The translations under genes and the position numbers were made by a program. The notes beneath the pieces were generated by a model that made no database searches, was not told the origin of the DNA, and saw only the letters and a list, made by a program, of their open reading frames with translations. From CAZIAK01 sp964537035 (GTDB taxonomy: Bacteria > Planctomycetota > B15-G4): a stretch of DNA of 63,380 nt. Shown here piece by piece: positions 45,597 to 53,468 of this stretch (its first letter is position 1; every line of letters begins with the position of its first letter). Location of the stretch: the NCBI GenBank assembly GCA_964537035.1, contig CAZIAK010000031.1, positions 1 to 63,380 on the forward strand. The letters run 5' to 3'.

Positions 45597-45787
45597 CACC
45601 AGCGCTGGGCGCGGCGGGGGGGGCTGTGGAGTGGGGAAGGCCAGGGGAGCGGATCCATGGCGCCACGCAGCTCTCTCAGCGACGAACGGACGCGCTCGCC
45701 GCTCGCGCCAACGAACGAACGCGCGCTCGACCCTGAACGGATCGAACGCGCGCCGGGACCTGCGGCCAAGACCTGCGCGGTGGGCGT
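45597..45787. other. Convergent gap with CGAACG-rich repeats
   Basis: A 191-nt region between the convergent MTHFR fusion and ferredoxin genes. It is very GC-rich, and about 45685-45755 repeats CGAACG/GAACG with two copies of CGAACGCGCGC. No frame is supported and no classical terminator was seen. Confidence 0.4.
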
Positions 45788-46018
45788 CTAGCCGTCAGCG
45801 CCGATGGACTCGACCGGGCACTGCTCCATGGCCTCGATGCAGAGGGCGATGTCCTCGTCGGTCGTGGGCTGGTTGTGCACGAAGTCGTGGTCACCGTCGT
45901 CGCTCTCCTTGAAGAACGCCGGTGCGATGTCGGAGCACAGGTGGCAGAGGATGCACTGGGTGTCCACGTAGAAGGGACCTGGAACGTTGTCTGCGTACTT
46001 GTCGTTGACGTCGGCCAT
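45788..46018 (-). CDS. Small ferredoxin, single Fe-S cluster type
   Basis: A 76-residue acidic electron carrier. The ligands follow the CxxCxxC...CP pattern: Cys22, Cys25 and Cys28 in TQCILCHLCSDIAP and Cys67 in EQCPVESI. An additional Cys60 is present. The longer frame from 46150 is ignored because MADVNDKYADNVPG at 46018 is the natural start. It stands alone on the minus strand, convergent with the MTHFR fusion. It could donate electrons to one of the many Fe-S or radical SAM enzymes in the cell; the partner is not determined by context. Confidence 0.85.
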   Translation of the reverse strand: MADVNDKYADNVPGPFYVDTQCILCHLCSDIAPAFFKESDDGDHDFVHNQPTTDEDIALCIEAMEQCPVESIGADG

Positions 46019-46169
46019 CGGGTTGCTTTCTGGAGTCGGTGAGTGTCGCCGCCCCTTGCCTTCTCGGGAATGCCGGCAAGCTGAACGGGTCGAGAATGAT
46101 ATTCGCAATGGTGGGGCGGGTCCACACGTATCGGACGGAGAGCCGGGCACACTTCAGGGGAGCCTGGAG

Positions 46170-46625
46170 TCAGGCGTTGGTCACCCCGCCGTGGCACCAG
46201 CTCATGCGCACGGCGAACTCGCTCACGCCGTGGGCTTCCAGCTCGAGATCTCCCGCGAACTCGCCGAGGGCGGACCGGGCCTGATCGAGGGCAGAGGCCG
46301 AGAAACCGGCGCTGAAGACCGTCCAGGACTGGTCATCCAACTCGAGTCGCTGGCCCGCCAGAAGGACATAGGCCTGGCGAAAGCGCTCCAGCCCGGGGTC
46401 GGTCAGCTCGCTCTCAGCCAGGAGCGCCTCGCCCTCCAGCCAGATCGTCTGCCCCTGGAGATTGAGCAGCAACCGGGCATGGCCAGGCCGCACCTCGAGC
46501 ACGAAGCCTCGGACATCGCTCAGCTCACGGGCCGCGTTGGCCCGGCTCCGTCGACAGCGCACCACCTGCCCCGGCTGCCAGCCGGCGCGATTGTGCTGCT
46601 GCTCTGTCCCCGGAAAGCGGGCCAT
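46170..46625 (-). CDS. Conserved-looking hypothetical protein
   Basis: A 151-residue soluble protein, ATG at 46625. Basic at the N-terminus (VVRCRRSRANAARELSDV), then beta-rich (GFVLEVRPGHARLLLNLQGQ, ESELTDPGLERFRQAYVLLAG), ending in SWCHGGVTNA. The composition suggests a real gene: a PilZ-like or OB-like beta barrel is possible, but I see no diagnostic RxxxR/DxSxxG pair. It lies between the ferredoxin and two small membrane protein genes on the same strand. Function unknown. Confidence 0.55.
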   Translation of the reverse strand: MARFPGTEQQHNRAGWQPGQVVRCRRSRANAARELSDVRGFVLEVRPGHARLLLNLQGQTIWLEGEALLAESELTDPGLERFRQAYVLLAGQRLELDDQSWTVFSAGFSASALDQARSALGEFAGDLELEAHGVSEFAVRMSWCHGGVTNA

Positions 46626-46670
46626 GGGTCAATCTCGAGTGAGCAACCGAACCGGTGGCTACCTGGGCCG

Positions 46671-47114
46671 TCAGGTCTTCTCCAACGGGGCGACCCGGGT
46701 CGCCAGGATGCCGCCGATCATCAGCGCCAGGCCGATGCCGGGGTAGAGGATACCCACCACCCAGGCCTTGGTGCCCGCGTCGTAGTCGCCGTGGCGCAGG
46801 GCCAGGCCCGCGCCGATCATGATGGCCACCAGCAGGTACATGATCGGGCTGAAGATGGTCCAGGGAGGGGCGCTCTCACCCCTGCTCATGATCTGGGTCA
46901 CCGCGCGGCGGGCACCCTTCTTGAGCATGGTCAGGCCCTTGCCTACGCCCACGACCGCCGCCACGGCCAGGGCGATCCATGAGTTGTTGCCGGTCAGGCC
47001 CACGATCTCGGGCTGCTCGATGAGGCCGGTGTAGGGCAGGCCGCGCACGATGAGCATCGCGCCCACGGCGAACCAGATCACACAGACGAGCCAACGGCGT
47101 GCGGTGATGCTCAT
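46671..47114 (-). CDS. Small membrane protein, four helices
   Basis: A 147-residue protein with hydrophobic segments near residues 8-25, 44-60, 86-106 and 118-138, separated by a basic loop (KGLTMLKKGARRAVTQIMS). No motif is recognised. It is 31 nt downstream of the next upstream membrane protein gene (47146-47946) on the same strand, so the two are probably one operon and may form a complex. Confidence 0.6.
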   Translation of the reverse strand: MSITARRWLVCVIWFAVGAMLIVRGLPYTGLIEQPEIVGLTGNNSWIALAVAAVVGVGKGLTMLKKGARRAVTQIMSRGESAPPWTIFSPIMYLLVAIMIGAGLALRHGDYDAGTKAWVVGILYPGIGLALMIGGILATRVAPLEKT

Positions 47115-47145
47115 AGACGAATCCTTTGGGGCTGTTGTTGTGTGA

Positions 47146-47946
47146 TCACAGGATCAGGGCGAAGCCGAGAGCTGCCGCCAACCCGGTCAGGGTGGCCGGC
47201 GTCCAGGCCTTCATGGGCGATTTGGGATGGTCGGGATCATGACGAGCGTTGAGGCCCATGCCTAGGGTCAAGAGCAGGCAGGAGGTCGCCGCGAAGGGCC
47301 AGGCCGGGGTCTCCCGGAAGCCCTCGGTGCCGAAGCGCAGATAGAGCCAGAGCAGCAGGATCTGCACGGAGAACAGCAGCAGCCAGCGAGACAGCTGAAA
47401 GATCGCCGGGAGCGACAGACGCTCCTCTTCGGCGATCAGATCCTCCATCTCCGGGCTCTCCGGCTTGGGAACCTGGTACTCGTCCGCCAGCTGATCCATG
47501 AGGGCCGAGTTGCGCTTCATGGCCCCGGGGACGAGCGCCAGCCCCGCCAGCTGGGCGATGGCTGCCGAGAAGACCAGGATCGGATGCACCACGTGGGGGA
47601 TGCGGCCCGTCTCCACCATGCTGCCGGTGATGGCCACGGCCATGGTCAAGAAGGGCGCGGCATACATGGCCGGATAGGCCCGGCCCTTCATCCATAGCCT
47701 GTGCCGCTGCTCCCACTCGTCGCCGGCCCTGGACGCCCGGGCGAAGGCCTTGATCCAGAAGTGGGTGCCGAGAAAGTAGGCGAAGGGCAGGGACTGGACG
47801 GCGCCGCCCATGAGCGCACCCACCAGAGCCACCTTGAGGTGCAGAGACAGGGCCTCCTGAGAGCTGCCGGCGTCGAGACCGGTGCTGATCAGGTAGGCCC
47901 ACAGGATCAACACCGCCGTGGTCAGTGAGCGGTAGATGGTGGCCAT
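47146..47946 (-). CDS. Polytopic membrane protein of unknown function
   Basis: A 266-residue protein with about seven helices (for example ALVGALMGGAVQSLPFAYFLG, split by polar residues, and WLLLFSVQILLLWLYLRFG). A hydrophilic acidic loop near the middle (PKPESPEMEDLIAEEERLS) is probably cytoplasmic. There is no transporter or enzyme signature. It is first of a two-gene unit with the four-helix protein and is divergent from the acyl-CoA dehydrogenase. Confidence 0.6.
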   Translation of the reverse strand: MATIYRSLTTAVLILWAYLISTGLDAGSSQEALSLHLKVALVGALMGGAVQSLPFAYFLGTHFWIKAFARASRAGDEWEQRHRLWMKGRAYPAMYAAPFLTMAVAITGSMVETGRIPHVVHPILVFSAAIAQLAGLALVPGAMKRNSALMDQLADEYQVPKPESPEMEDLIAEEERLSLPAIFQLSRWLLLFSVQILLLWLYLRFGTEGFRETPAWPFAATSCLLLTLGMGLNARHDPDHPKSPMKAWTPATLTGLAAALGFALIL

Positions 47947-48037
47947 GGCGCGGAAGCCTCAAGCGCGGCTATGCTGGTGCGGAATGCCCCGAATCAGGAC
48001 GGGGAACGACCGCGCATTGAAACCCAGGAGCACCCCT

Positions 48038-49282
48038 GTGAGCCAGATCGTCATCAGCGAAGAAGCCCTGCATTGGAAGGAAGTGGCTCACAAAGTGGCT
48101 GAAGAGGTCATTCGGCCTATCGCGAAGCATTACGACGAGATTCAGGAGTACCCGGAAGAAGTCCGCCAGGCCTACATCGACAACGGCCTGCTGGGCGTCT
48201 GGATCCCCAAGGAGTACGGCGGTCACGGAGCCGGAGTGGTGGCCCTGTGCATGGTCGTCGAGGAGATCTCCCGGGCCTGCGGGGGCGCCGGCGTGGCTTA
48301 CGCGGTCAACGCCCTGGGCTCGTTCCCGATCCTGGTGGGCGGCAACGAAGAGCAGAAGAAGACGTTCCTGCCCCAGGTGGCCAGCGGCGAGAAGATGATC
48401 GCTTTCTGCCTCTCCGAGAAGTTCGCCGGCAGTGACGCCGGTGGGATGCGCTGCCGGGCCCACCTCGACGGTGACGAGTGGGTCATCAACGGCGAGAAGA
48501 AGTGGACCACAAACGGTGGCGTGGCCTCTCTGCACACGGTCTTCGCGGTCACCGACCCGACGAGCCGCAGCCGGCGCATCTCGGCCTTCGTGGTCGAGAG
48601 CGGCACCCCGGGTTTCTCGGTCAAGAAGGTCGAAGACAAGATGGGCATTCGCTCCGTCCCCGTGGTCGAGACCCACTTCGACAACGTGCGCGTACCGGTG
48701 GCCAATCTGCTCGGCGGCCGCCCCGGCGTGGGCTTCAAGCACGCCATGGGCACCCTCGACCTGGCCCGCCCGGGCGTGGCCGCACAGGGTCTGGGCCTGG
48801 CTCAGGGCGCCCTCGAGTACTCCGTGACCTACGCCCTGCGCCGCCAGCAGTTCGGCCAGAACCTGGCTTCCATGGGTGTGATCCAGGACATGCTGGGCAA
48901 GATGGCCAGCAAGGTCGAAGCTGCCCGAGGGCTGGTCTACCGCGCCGCCTCGGCGGTGGACACGGGCGACAAGGCCGTGGTCAACAAGCTGGCCGCCATG
49001 GCCAAGAGCTTCTCGACCGACGTGGCCATGGACGTGACCACCGACGCCGTGCAGATCTTCGGGGGCTACGGCTTCATGAAGGACTACCCCATCGAGAAGT
49101 ACATGCGCGACGCCAAGATCACCCAGATCTACGAGGGCACCAACCAGATCCAGCGCATGGTCGTGGCGCGCAACCTGATCAAGGGCGCCGGCGAGTTCTC
49201 GTACCTCAACGACTTCATCCCCACGGAGACGTTCGAGACCTATCAGGCCTTGCCAGATGAGGAGGCCGGCGCGGAGGCCTGA
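48038..49282 (+). CDS. Acyl-CoA dehydrogenase
   Basis: A 414-residue FAD enzyme that introduces the alpha-beta double bond into acyl-CoA. Start is GTG at 48038 with an AGGAG ribosome site about 8 nt before it. Family signatures are CLSEKFAGSDAGGMRC (flavin binding), GEKKWTTNGG, and DAVQIFGGYGFMKDYPIEKY. The catalytic base is Glu366 in QIYEGTNQIQRM, the position used by short- and medium-chain enzymes. Substrate chain length cannot be told. No ETF genes are adjacent. A frame opens at 47936, but its N-terminal part is not conserved. Confidence 0.93.
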   Translation: MSQIVISEEALHWKEVAHKVAEEVIRPIAKHYDEIQEYPEEVRQAYIDNGLLGVWIPKEYGGHGAGVVALCMVVEEISRACGGAGVAYAVNALGSFPILVGGNEEQKKTFLPQVASGEKMIAFCLSEKFAGSDAGGMRCRAHLDGDEWVINGEKKWTTNGGVASLHTVFAVTDPTSRSRRISAFVVESGTPGFSVKKVEDKMGIRSVPVVETHFDNVRVPVANLLGGRPGVGFKHAMGTLDLARPGVAAQGLGLAQGALEYSVTYALRRQQFGQNLASMGVIQDMLGKMASKVEAARGLVYRAASAVDTGDKAVVNKLAAMAKSFSTDVAMDVTTDAVQIFGGYGFMKDYPIEKYMRDAKITQIYEGTNQIQRMVVARNLIKGAGEFSYLNDFIPTETFETYQALPDEEAGAEA

Positions 49283-49295
49283 CGCAGCGCTCGGC

Positions 49296-50717
49296 CTATT
49301 TCTTGCCCTTCTTCTTGCCCTTCTTCCCTTTCTTGGGCGCTGGCAGGTTGCCTAGCAGCGCTGCGGGGAGACCTGCCGCCGGCTTGGGCACGAGCCCGAA
49401 GGTCATGCCTGACAGAGGGTTGGGGGCGGGACGGGCCCGGTCCAGGCTGGTGATCAGGGTGGCCTGAGCGTCGAAGAAGGCCCACATCTCTGACGGGGTG
49501 GGGTCGGCGGTGGCGGCGAACATGGTCGCCGGGTTGAGGTCGTCGTAGCGATGGGCGAAGAGAGCGCCGTGGGCACCCAGGTCGTGGAGTCGGCGGCGGA
49601 TCAGGGCGTCCTGGGTGGTGATCAGCTGGGTGGCCTGAGGCTCGGGCGGGACGGTGTGGTTCCAGGTGAACTGCAGCTCGTTGCGCGCCCTGATCAGCTC
49701 TGTCCTCTGCTTCCCCGCGGTGACCTGCTGGTCCAGCGTCAGGGCGGTCACGCCCATGTCCTCGAGTTTCTTGTCGATCAGCGCGATCTCTGTCTCGAGA
49801 TCCGCGAGCTGCTGACGGGCCTCGGTGAGCCCGGCGGCGGCGAACAGATCGTCGTGCATGGTCTTGAGGGCGGTGAGCAGCTGCTCGTCGCTCTCTTCGG
49901 GAACGTTGGCGTCGAACCGCGCCGTGAGCACGCCCTTCAACTCGCCGATGACCTGAGCCTGGAGCTCTGGGTCGTTCAGCAGCTGTTGCACCATGCTGCT
50001 CTCGGCGACCTTGGTCTCGGGTGAGATCTCATCGAGCAGGGCCTCCATGTCGTCGAGCTCGGCCTTGCTCGGTTCGGCGACGAGGATCTTGCGGCTCAAC
50101 GCGGCCAGGTCCCCGTAGGCGATCTCTCGGGCCATGAGGTCGTCCCGAAAACGCACCACCGTGCTGCGGGCGGTCCAGTTCTCCGTGGCCAGGAACTTCT
50201 CGTTGCCATTGAAGATGAAGTCCAGGTCCTTGGGGCCGCGAGACTGGGAGTAGGCCCGGCCCAGGCGGCCCACCAGCAGCTTCTCCCGGGAAGAGATGTC
50301 ACGCCGAGCCTGGGTCAGCTTGGGCAGCTGGATCGGCTTTCTAGGGACAGCAGCCAGGCGGGCTTCGAACTCGTTGGAGTCCTGATCGATACGCATGCGG
50401 AAGGTCAGTCGCTGCCCGCCCAGGCTTGAGATGGGCTCGGAGCCCAGGGAGTCCTGCTCGTACTTCTGGACCTTGAGCTCTTGAGCCATGACCTGGGCGA
50501 AGCGCTTGGCGAAGACCACCGCCTGGGCTCCTGCCTTTCTTGGGGGCCGGGGAGTGGTCTGACCCTGGGCTGTTTCTGTCTCGCCAGGGGCCGTGGGCGG
50601 TGGCGGTTCGGTGCCCTGGGCGTCCTGTGCAGACACGGGACAGGCCAAGAGGAAACAGGTCAGCACCACCAGCAGCTTGGCAAGCGCGGATGGATCGCTA
50701 GGATGGTCGGCCCTCAT
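49296..50717 (-). CDS. Secreted coiled-coil protein with lysine-rich tail
   Basis: A 473-residue exported protein; the signal peptide is about residues 12-31 (AKLLVVLTCFLLACPVSAQ). A Pro/Thr/Glu-rich linker (PPPPTAPGETETAQG) follows, then a long helical region with heptad-like stretches (LTEARQQLADLETEIALIDK). The C-terminus is strikingly basic, KKGKKGKKKGKK, and could bind acidic polymer or the membrane. The long frame running up to 51512 reads through unrelated DNA; the ATG at 50717 has the signal peptide. Stop codons of this gene and the acyl-CoA dehydrogenase are 13 nt apart. Function unknown. Confidence 0.7.
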   Translation of the reverse strand: MRADHPSDPSALAKLLVVLTCFLLACPVSAQDAQGTEPPPPTAPGETETAQGQTTPRPPRKAGAQAVVFAKRFAQVMAQELKVQKYEQDSLGSEPISSLGGQRLTFRMRIDQDSNEFEARLAAVPRKPIQLPKLTQARRDISSREKLLVGRLGRAYSQSRGPKDLDFIFNGNEKFLATENWTARSTVVRFRDDLMAREIAYGDLAALSRKILVAEPSKAELDDMEALLDEISPETKVAESSMVQQLLNDPELQAQVIGELKGVLTARFDANVPEESDEQLLTALKTMHDDLFAAAGLTEARQQLADLETEIALIDKKLEDMGVTALTLDQQVTAGKQRTELIRARNELQFTWNHTVPPEPQATQLITTQDALIRRRLHDLGAHGALFAHRYDDLNPATMFAATADPTPSEMWAFFDAQATLITSLDRARPAPNPLSGMTFGLVPKPAAGLPAALLGNLPAPKKGKKGKKKGKK

Positions 50718-50783
50718 CGTGCTCTGAAGCTGACTCCGGTGGACCCGGAGTCTGATCAGGGCCAAACCTGCTCGGAGGCCCCC

Positions 50784-50882
50784 ATGGCCAAGCCACACCG
50801 CAAGATCAAGAAGGCCAATCACGGGGCTCGCCCGGCGAACGCCAAAGCGCGCAAGCGCAAGCGTTCTCACATCAAGACCTGA
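50784..50882 (+). CDS. 32-residue highly basic small protein
   Basis: A 32-codon gene encoding a Lys/Arg-rich peptide (MAKPHRKIKKANHGARPANA, then a KARKRKRSHIKT tail); about 13 Lys/Arg and no acidic residue. A strong SD, GGAGG at 50774-50778, is 5 nt before the ATG, and TAGGAT at 50698-50703 could be its -10. It lies in the divergent spacer upstream of the secreted coiled-coil gene. Composition resembles small ribosomal proteins (THX, L34, L36 types) or RNA chaperones, but it matches none of them by motif. I believe similar short proteins occur in related genomes, but I cannot confirm that here. Confidence 0.65.
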   Translation: MAKPHRKIKKANHGARPANAKARKRKRSHIKT

Positions 50883-51001
50883 GCAGTTCCACTTCACGGC
50901 GCGATCATACCTCTGTCCCGTCGTGGATTGCCCGACAGATCGGCTCCTCGCTCCCAGGAGAGCGGGCTGACGGCTGATCTTGAAGCGGCTCACGTCTCGG
51001 C

Positions 51002-51544
51002 CTAGCTGCCCGGGCAGCGGTGGCTGGCGGCCAGGGCCACGTAGGTCGCCGCATGGGACGCGAACTCCGCGAGCTCTTCGTCGGTGACCTGGCGCATGAT
51101 CCGCCCGGGGACTCCTGCAACCAGCGAACGGGGCGGGATGATCGTGCCCTCCCTGATCACGGCCCCGGCGGCGATGACCGAGCCCTCGCCGATCTCGCTG
51201 CGGCCCAGGAGCTTCGCACCGATGCCGATCAGGCAGTGATCGCCCACCCGGCGCCCGTGGATCACGGCGCTGTGGCCGATGGTCACCCCGCAGCCGATGT
51301 CCACCGGGATGTCCGTGTCGGCGTGGACGACCACCAGGTCCTGCACGTTGGTGCCCTCGCCGATGGTCAGGGGCGCGCAGTCTCCTCTGACCACCGCGCC
51401 GTACCAGATGCTCACGTCGGCACCCAGGGTCACGTCGCCCCAGACCACGGCGGTGCTGGCCACCAGCGCCAGGCCCAGGGGCACCAGCTCGGGGCGCACG
51501 GGCCCATGGCACAGGTGGCGCGGGGCGCTCTCGTCGGTGGTCAT
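51002..51544 (-). CDS. Gamma-carbonic anhydrase family protein
   Basis: A 180-residue left-handed beta-helix (hexapeptide repeat) protein. The zinc His residues of the gamma-carbonic anhydrase/PaaY family occur in VVVHADTD and IGHSAVIHG. Repeats of the [LIV]GxGxx type run through the middle. Activity could be CO2 hydration or acyl transfer; sequence alone does not distinguish. The start overlaps the CPBP gene stop by 4 nt, and it is the last gene of a three-gene minus-strand operon. Confidence 0.9.
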   Translation of the reverse strand: MTTDESAPRHLCHGPVRPELVPLGLALVASTAVVWGDVTLGADVSIWYGAVVRGDCAPLTIGEGTNVQDLVVVHADTDIPVDIGCGVTIGHSAVIHGRRVGDHCLIGIGAKLLGRSEIGEGSVIAAGAVIREGTIIPPRSLVAGVPGRIMRQVTDEELAEFASHAATYVALAASHRCPGS

Positions 51545-52329
51545 GACAGCTCCTCAGGGAACAAGGTCAGCAGGGTCAGGGTGAGCCCATTCTGTAGCAG
51601 ATGGACAAGGCATGGCGCGACGAGGCTGCCGGTCCGTTCGTAGAGCCAGGCCAGCATGGTGCCCAGCGCGGCCACGGGCAGGATCACGCTGGTGTCATGG
51701 AGCAGCCCGAACAGCAGCCCGCTGGCCACCATGGCCACAGGCAGGGGCATCCGTCGACGCAGGCCGCCATAGAGGGCGCCGCGGAAGAGCAGCTCCTCGC
51801 AGAGGGGCAGGATCAGCACCATGGCGGTCCAGACCCAGAGGGGATTCACGGCCCCTTCAGCCACGAAACGGGAGAGGTGGTCCTGGGTGACCACCGGGTA
51901 CCCCAGAGCCTCCAGCAGGCCATGGTTCGCCAGCGTGGCCAGGGCCAGGACGGGCCAGGTCACGAGCCAGGCAGCGAGGGCCGTGATCAGGGGGTTGGGG
52001 CCCTGGTGGCGACGGAGTCCCATGCCGCTGCGACTGCCGTAGTGCCTTGCGACCAGGACCAGCACCAGGCCCACCGCGGCCAGATTGCAGCCCACCTGCA
52101 GCGCCAGCCGTCCTCCCAGGCTGACCTCGGTGAGCTTTCTGTTGAGCACGAACATGACCATGGATGGCAGCAGCAGCTGCACCATGAGCCCGGGGATGAA
52201 CAGCCCCAGGCCGTGCTCGCTGGTGTCCTCGGGGGCCAGGGCCCGGGTCTTGCCCGCCACCAGCCAGTGCCAGAGCACACCGCCCAGCAGGGCCGGCAGG
52301 ACCAGTCCCATGAGGCCGGGTTCGCTCAC
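51541..52329 (-). CDS. CPBP family intramembrane glutamic endopeptidase
   Basis: A 262-residue membrane protein with about eight helices. The CPBP (Abi/CAAX protease) motifs are intact: EELLFRGALYGGLR with the catalytic Glu pair and Arg, LLFGLLHD with the first His, and LVHLLQN with the second His/Asn. Members cleave prenylated or membrane peptides, act in bacteriocin immunity, or serve as scaffolds. It overlaps the genes on both sides by 4 nt, indicating strict coexpression with the aminotransferase and carbonic anhydrase-like protein. Confidence 0.9.
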   Translation of the reverse strand: MSEPGLMGLVLPALLGGVLWHWLVAGKTRALAPEDTSEHGLGLFIPGLMVQLLLPSMVMFVLNRKLTEVSLGGRLALQVGCNLAAVGLVLVLVARHYGSRSGMGLRRHQGPNPLITALAAWLVTWPVLALATLANHGLLEALGYPVVTQDHLSRFVAEGAVNPLWVWTAMVLILPLCEELLFRGALYGGLRRRMPLPVAMVASGLLFGLLHDTSVILPVAALGTMLAWLYERTGSLVAPCLVHLLQNGLTLTLLTLFPEELS

Positions 52330-53468
52330 CGCAGCAGCTCAAGGACTCGTTCGACCTCGTCGAGCGTGTTCCAGGCGTGGGGGGAGAAGCGCACCGCCCC
52401 GGCTCGGGAGACCACGCTCACCCCTCGGGACTCGAGCCGGGCCACCACCGTGTCCACATCGCCCAGGGGGCTGCCGGCGGGGGGCGTGGCCAGCACGATG
52501 CCCGAGCGCTCGTCAGGCCGCTCACGAGGGCTGGAGACGGCCCAGCCCTGCTCTGTCAGCCCAGCGCTGAGCCGATCGGTGAGCCCGAGGATGGCCTGGG
52601 CCATGGTCTCGATGCCCGTGTCGAGCAGCAGCTCCAGGCAGGCGCCCAGGCCGAAGATCTCCATGGTGGGCAGGGCCGCGTACTCGAAGCGGGCCGCGTC
52701 CGGGCGCAGGGGCTTGCCGGGGCGAAAGGGCGCGAAGGGCTCGGCCATGCTCAGCCAGGAGGTGAGCGGGCTGTCGAGCTTGTCCAGGTGCTCGGTACGG
52801 CAGGCGAAGAGACCGATGCCCTCCATGCCCAGCATCCATTTGTGGCTGTCCGCCGACAGCACGTCGATGTGGGCGGCGGTCATGTCGAGGGGGAAGGCCC
52901 CGAGCCCTTGGATGGCGTCCACACAGAAGAGCGCCGGGTGATCAGCCAGGGCCTGGCCCAGGGCCACCAGATCGAGGCGCTGCCCGCTGTCGTAGAGCAC
53001 GAAGGGCACGGCCACGAGGCGCGTGGCCGGCGTCACCCGATCGAGGATGGCGCTCAGCTCGACCCGTCCGTTTTGCCGAGGAACCACGACGATTCGCGCA
53101 CCTCTGCGTTCCTGGCGGTACCATGGAATCTGGTTCGCAGGAAAGTCATCCTGGATCACGACGATCTCGTCCCCTGGGCTCAGTGCCAGCCCTTCGGCGA
53201 CGTTGATCAATCCCTGGGAGGTGCTGGTGCTCAGAGCGACTTCAGCCGCCGTGCAGCCCAGCAGCCGTGCGGCCTGTGATCGCACCCGTGTCTTCTGCTC
53301 TTCCCACTGCTTCCAGCCGGTCGAGCCGTTGTGCAGGCATTCGTCCAAGAACGCCCGCACCGCGTCCGCCACGGGCTGGGCCAAGGGGCAGACCGCAGCG
53401 TGATTGAAGTAGATCCAGGAAGCGGCGACCGGGAAGGCGGCTCGCAGTTTGGCGAGACGGTCGGACAT
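52326..53468 (-). CDS. Aminotransferase class V-fold PLP enzyme
   Basis: A 380-residue fold-type I PLP enzyme. The PLP lysine is in SADSHKWMLGMEG; FCVDAIQGLGAFPLD holds the conserved Asp and Gln near the cofactor. The opening IYFNHAAVCPL and LSTSTSQGLINVAEGL are typical of the isopenicillin N epimerase/cysteine desulfurase-like group. The exact reaction (desulfurase, kynureninase-like, epimerase) is not decided. It is the first gene of a three-gene operon. Its ATG (53466-53468) directly abuts the start codon of the divergent plus-strand gene. Confidence 0.88.
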   Translation of the reverse strand: MSDRLAKLRAAFPVAASWIYFNHAAVCPLAQPVADAVRAFLDECLHNGSTGWKQWEEQKTRVRSQAARLLGCTAAEVALSTSTSQGLINVAEGLALSPGDEIVVIQDDFPANQIPWYRQERRGARIVVVPRQNGRVELSAILDRVTPATRLVAVPFVLYDSGQRLDLVALGQALADHPALFCVDAIQGLGAFPLDMTAAHIDVLSADSHKWMLGMEGIGLFACRTEHLDKLDSPLTSWLSMAEPFAPFRPGKPLRPDAARFEYAALPTMEIFGLGACLELLLDTGIETMAQAILGLTDRLSAGLTEQGWAVSSPRERPDERSGIVLATPPAGSPLGDVDTVVARLESRGVSVVSRAGAVRFSPHAWNTLDEVERVLELLR

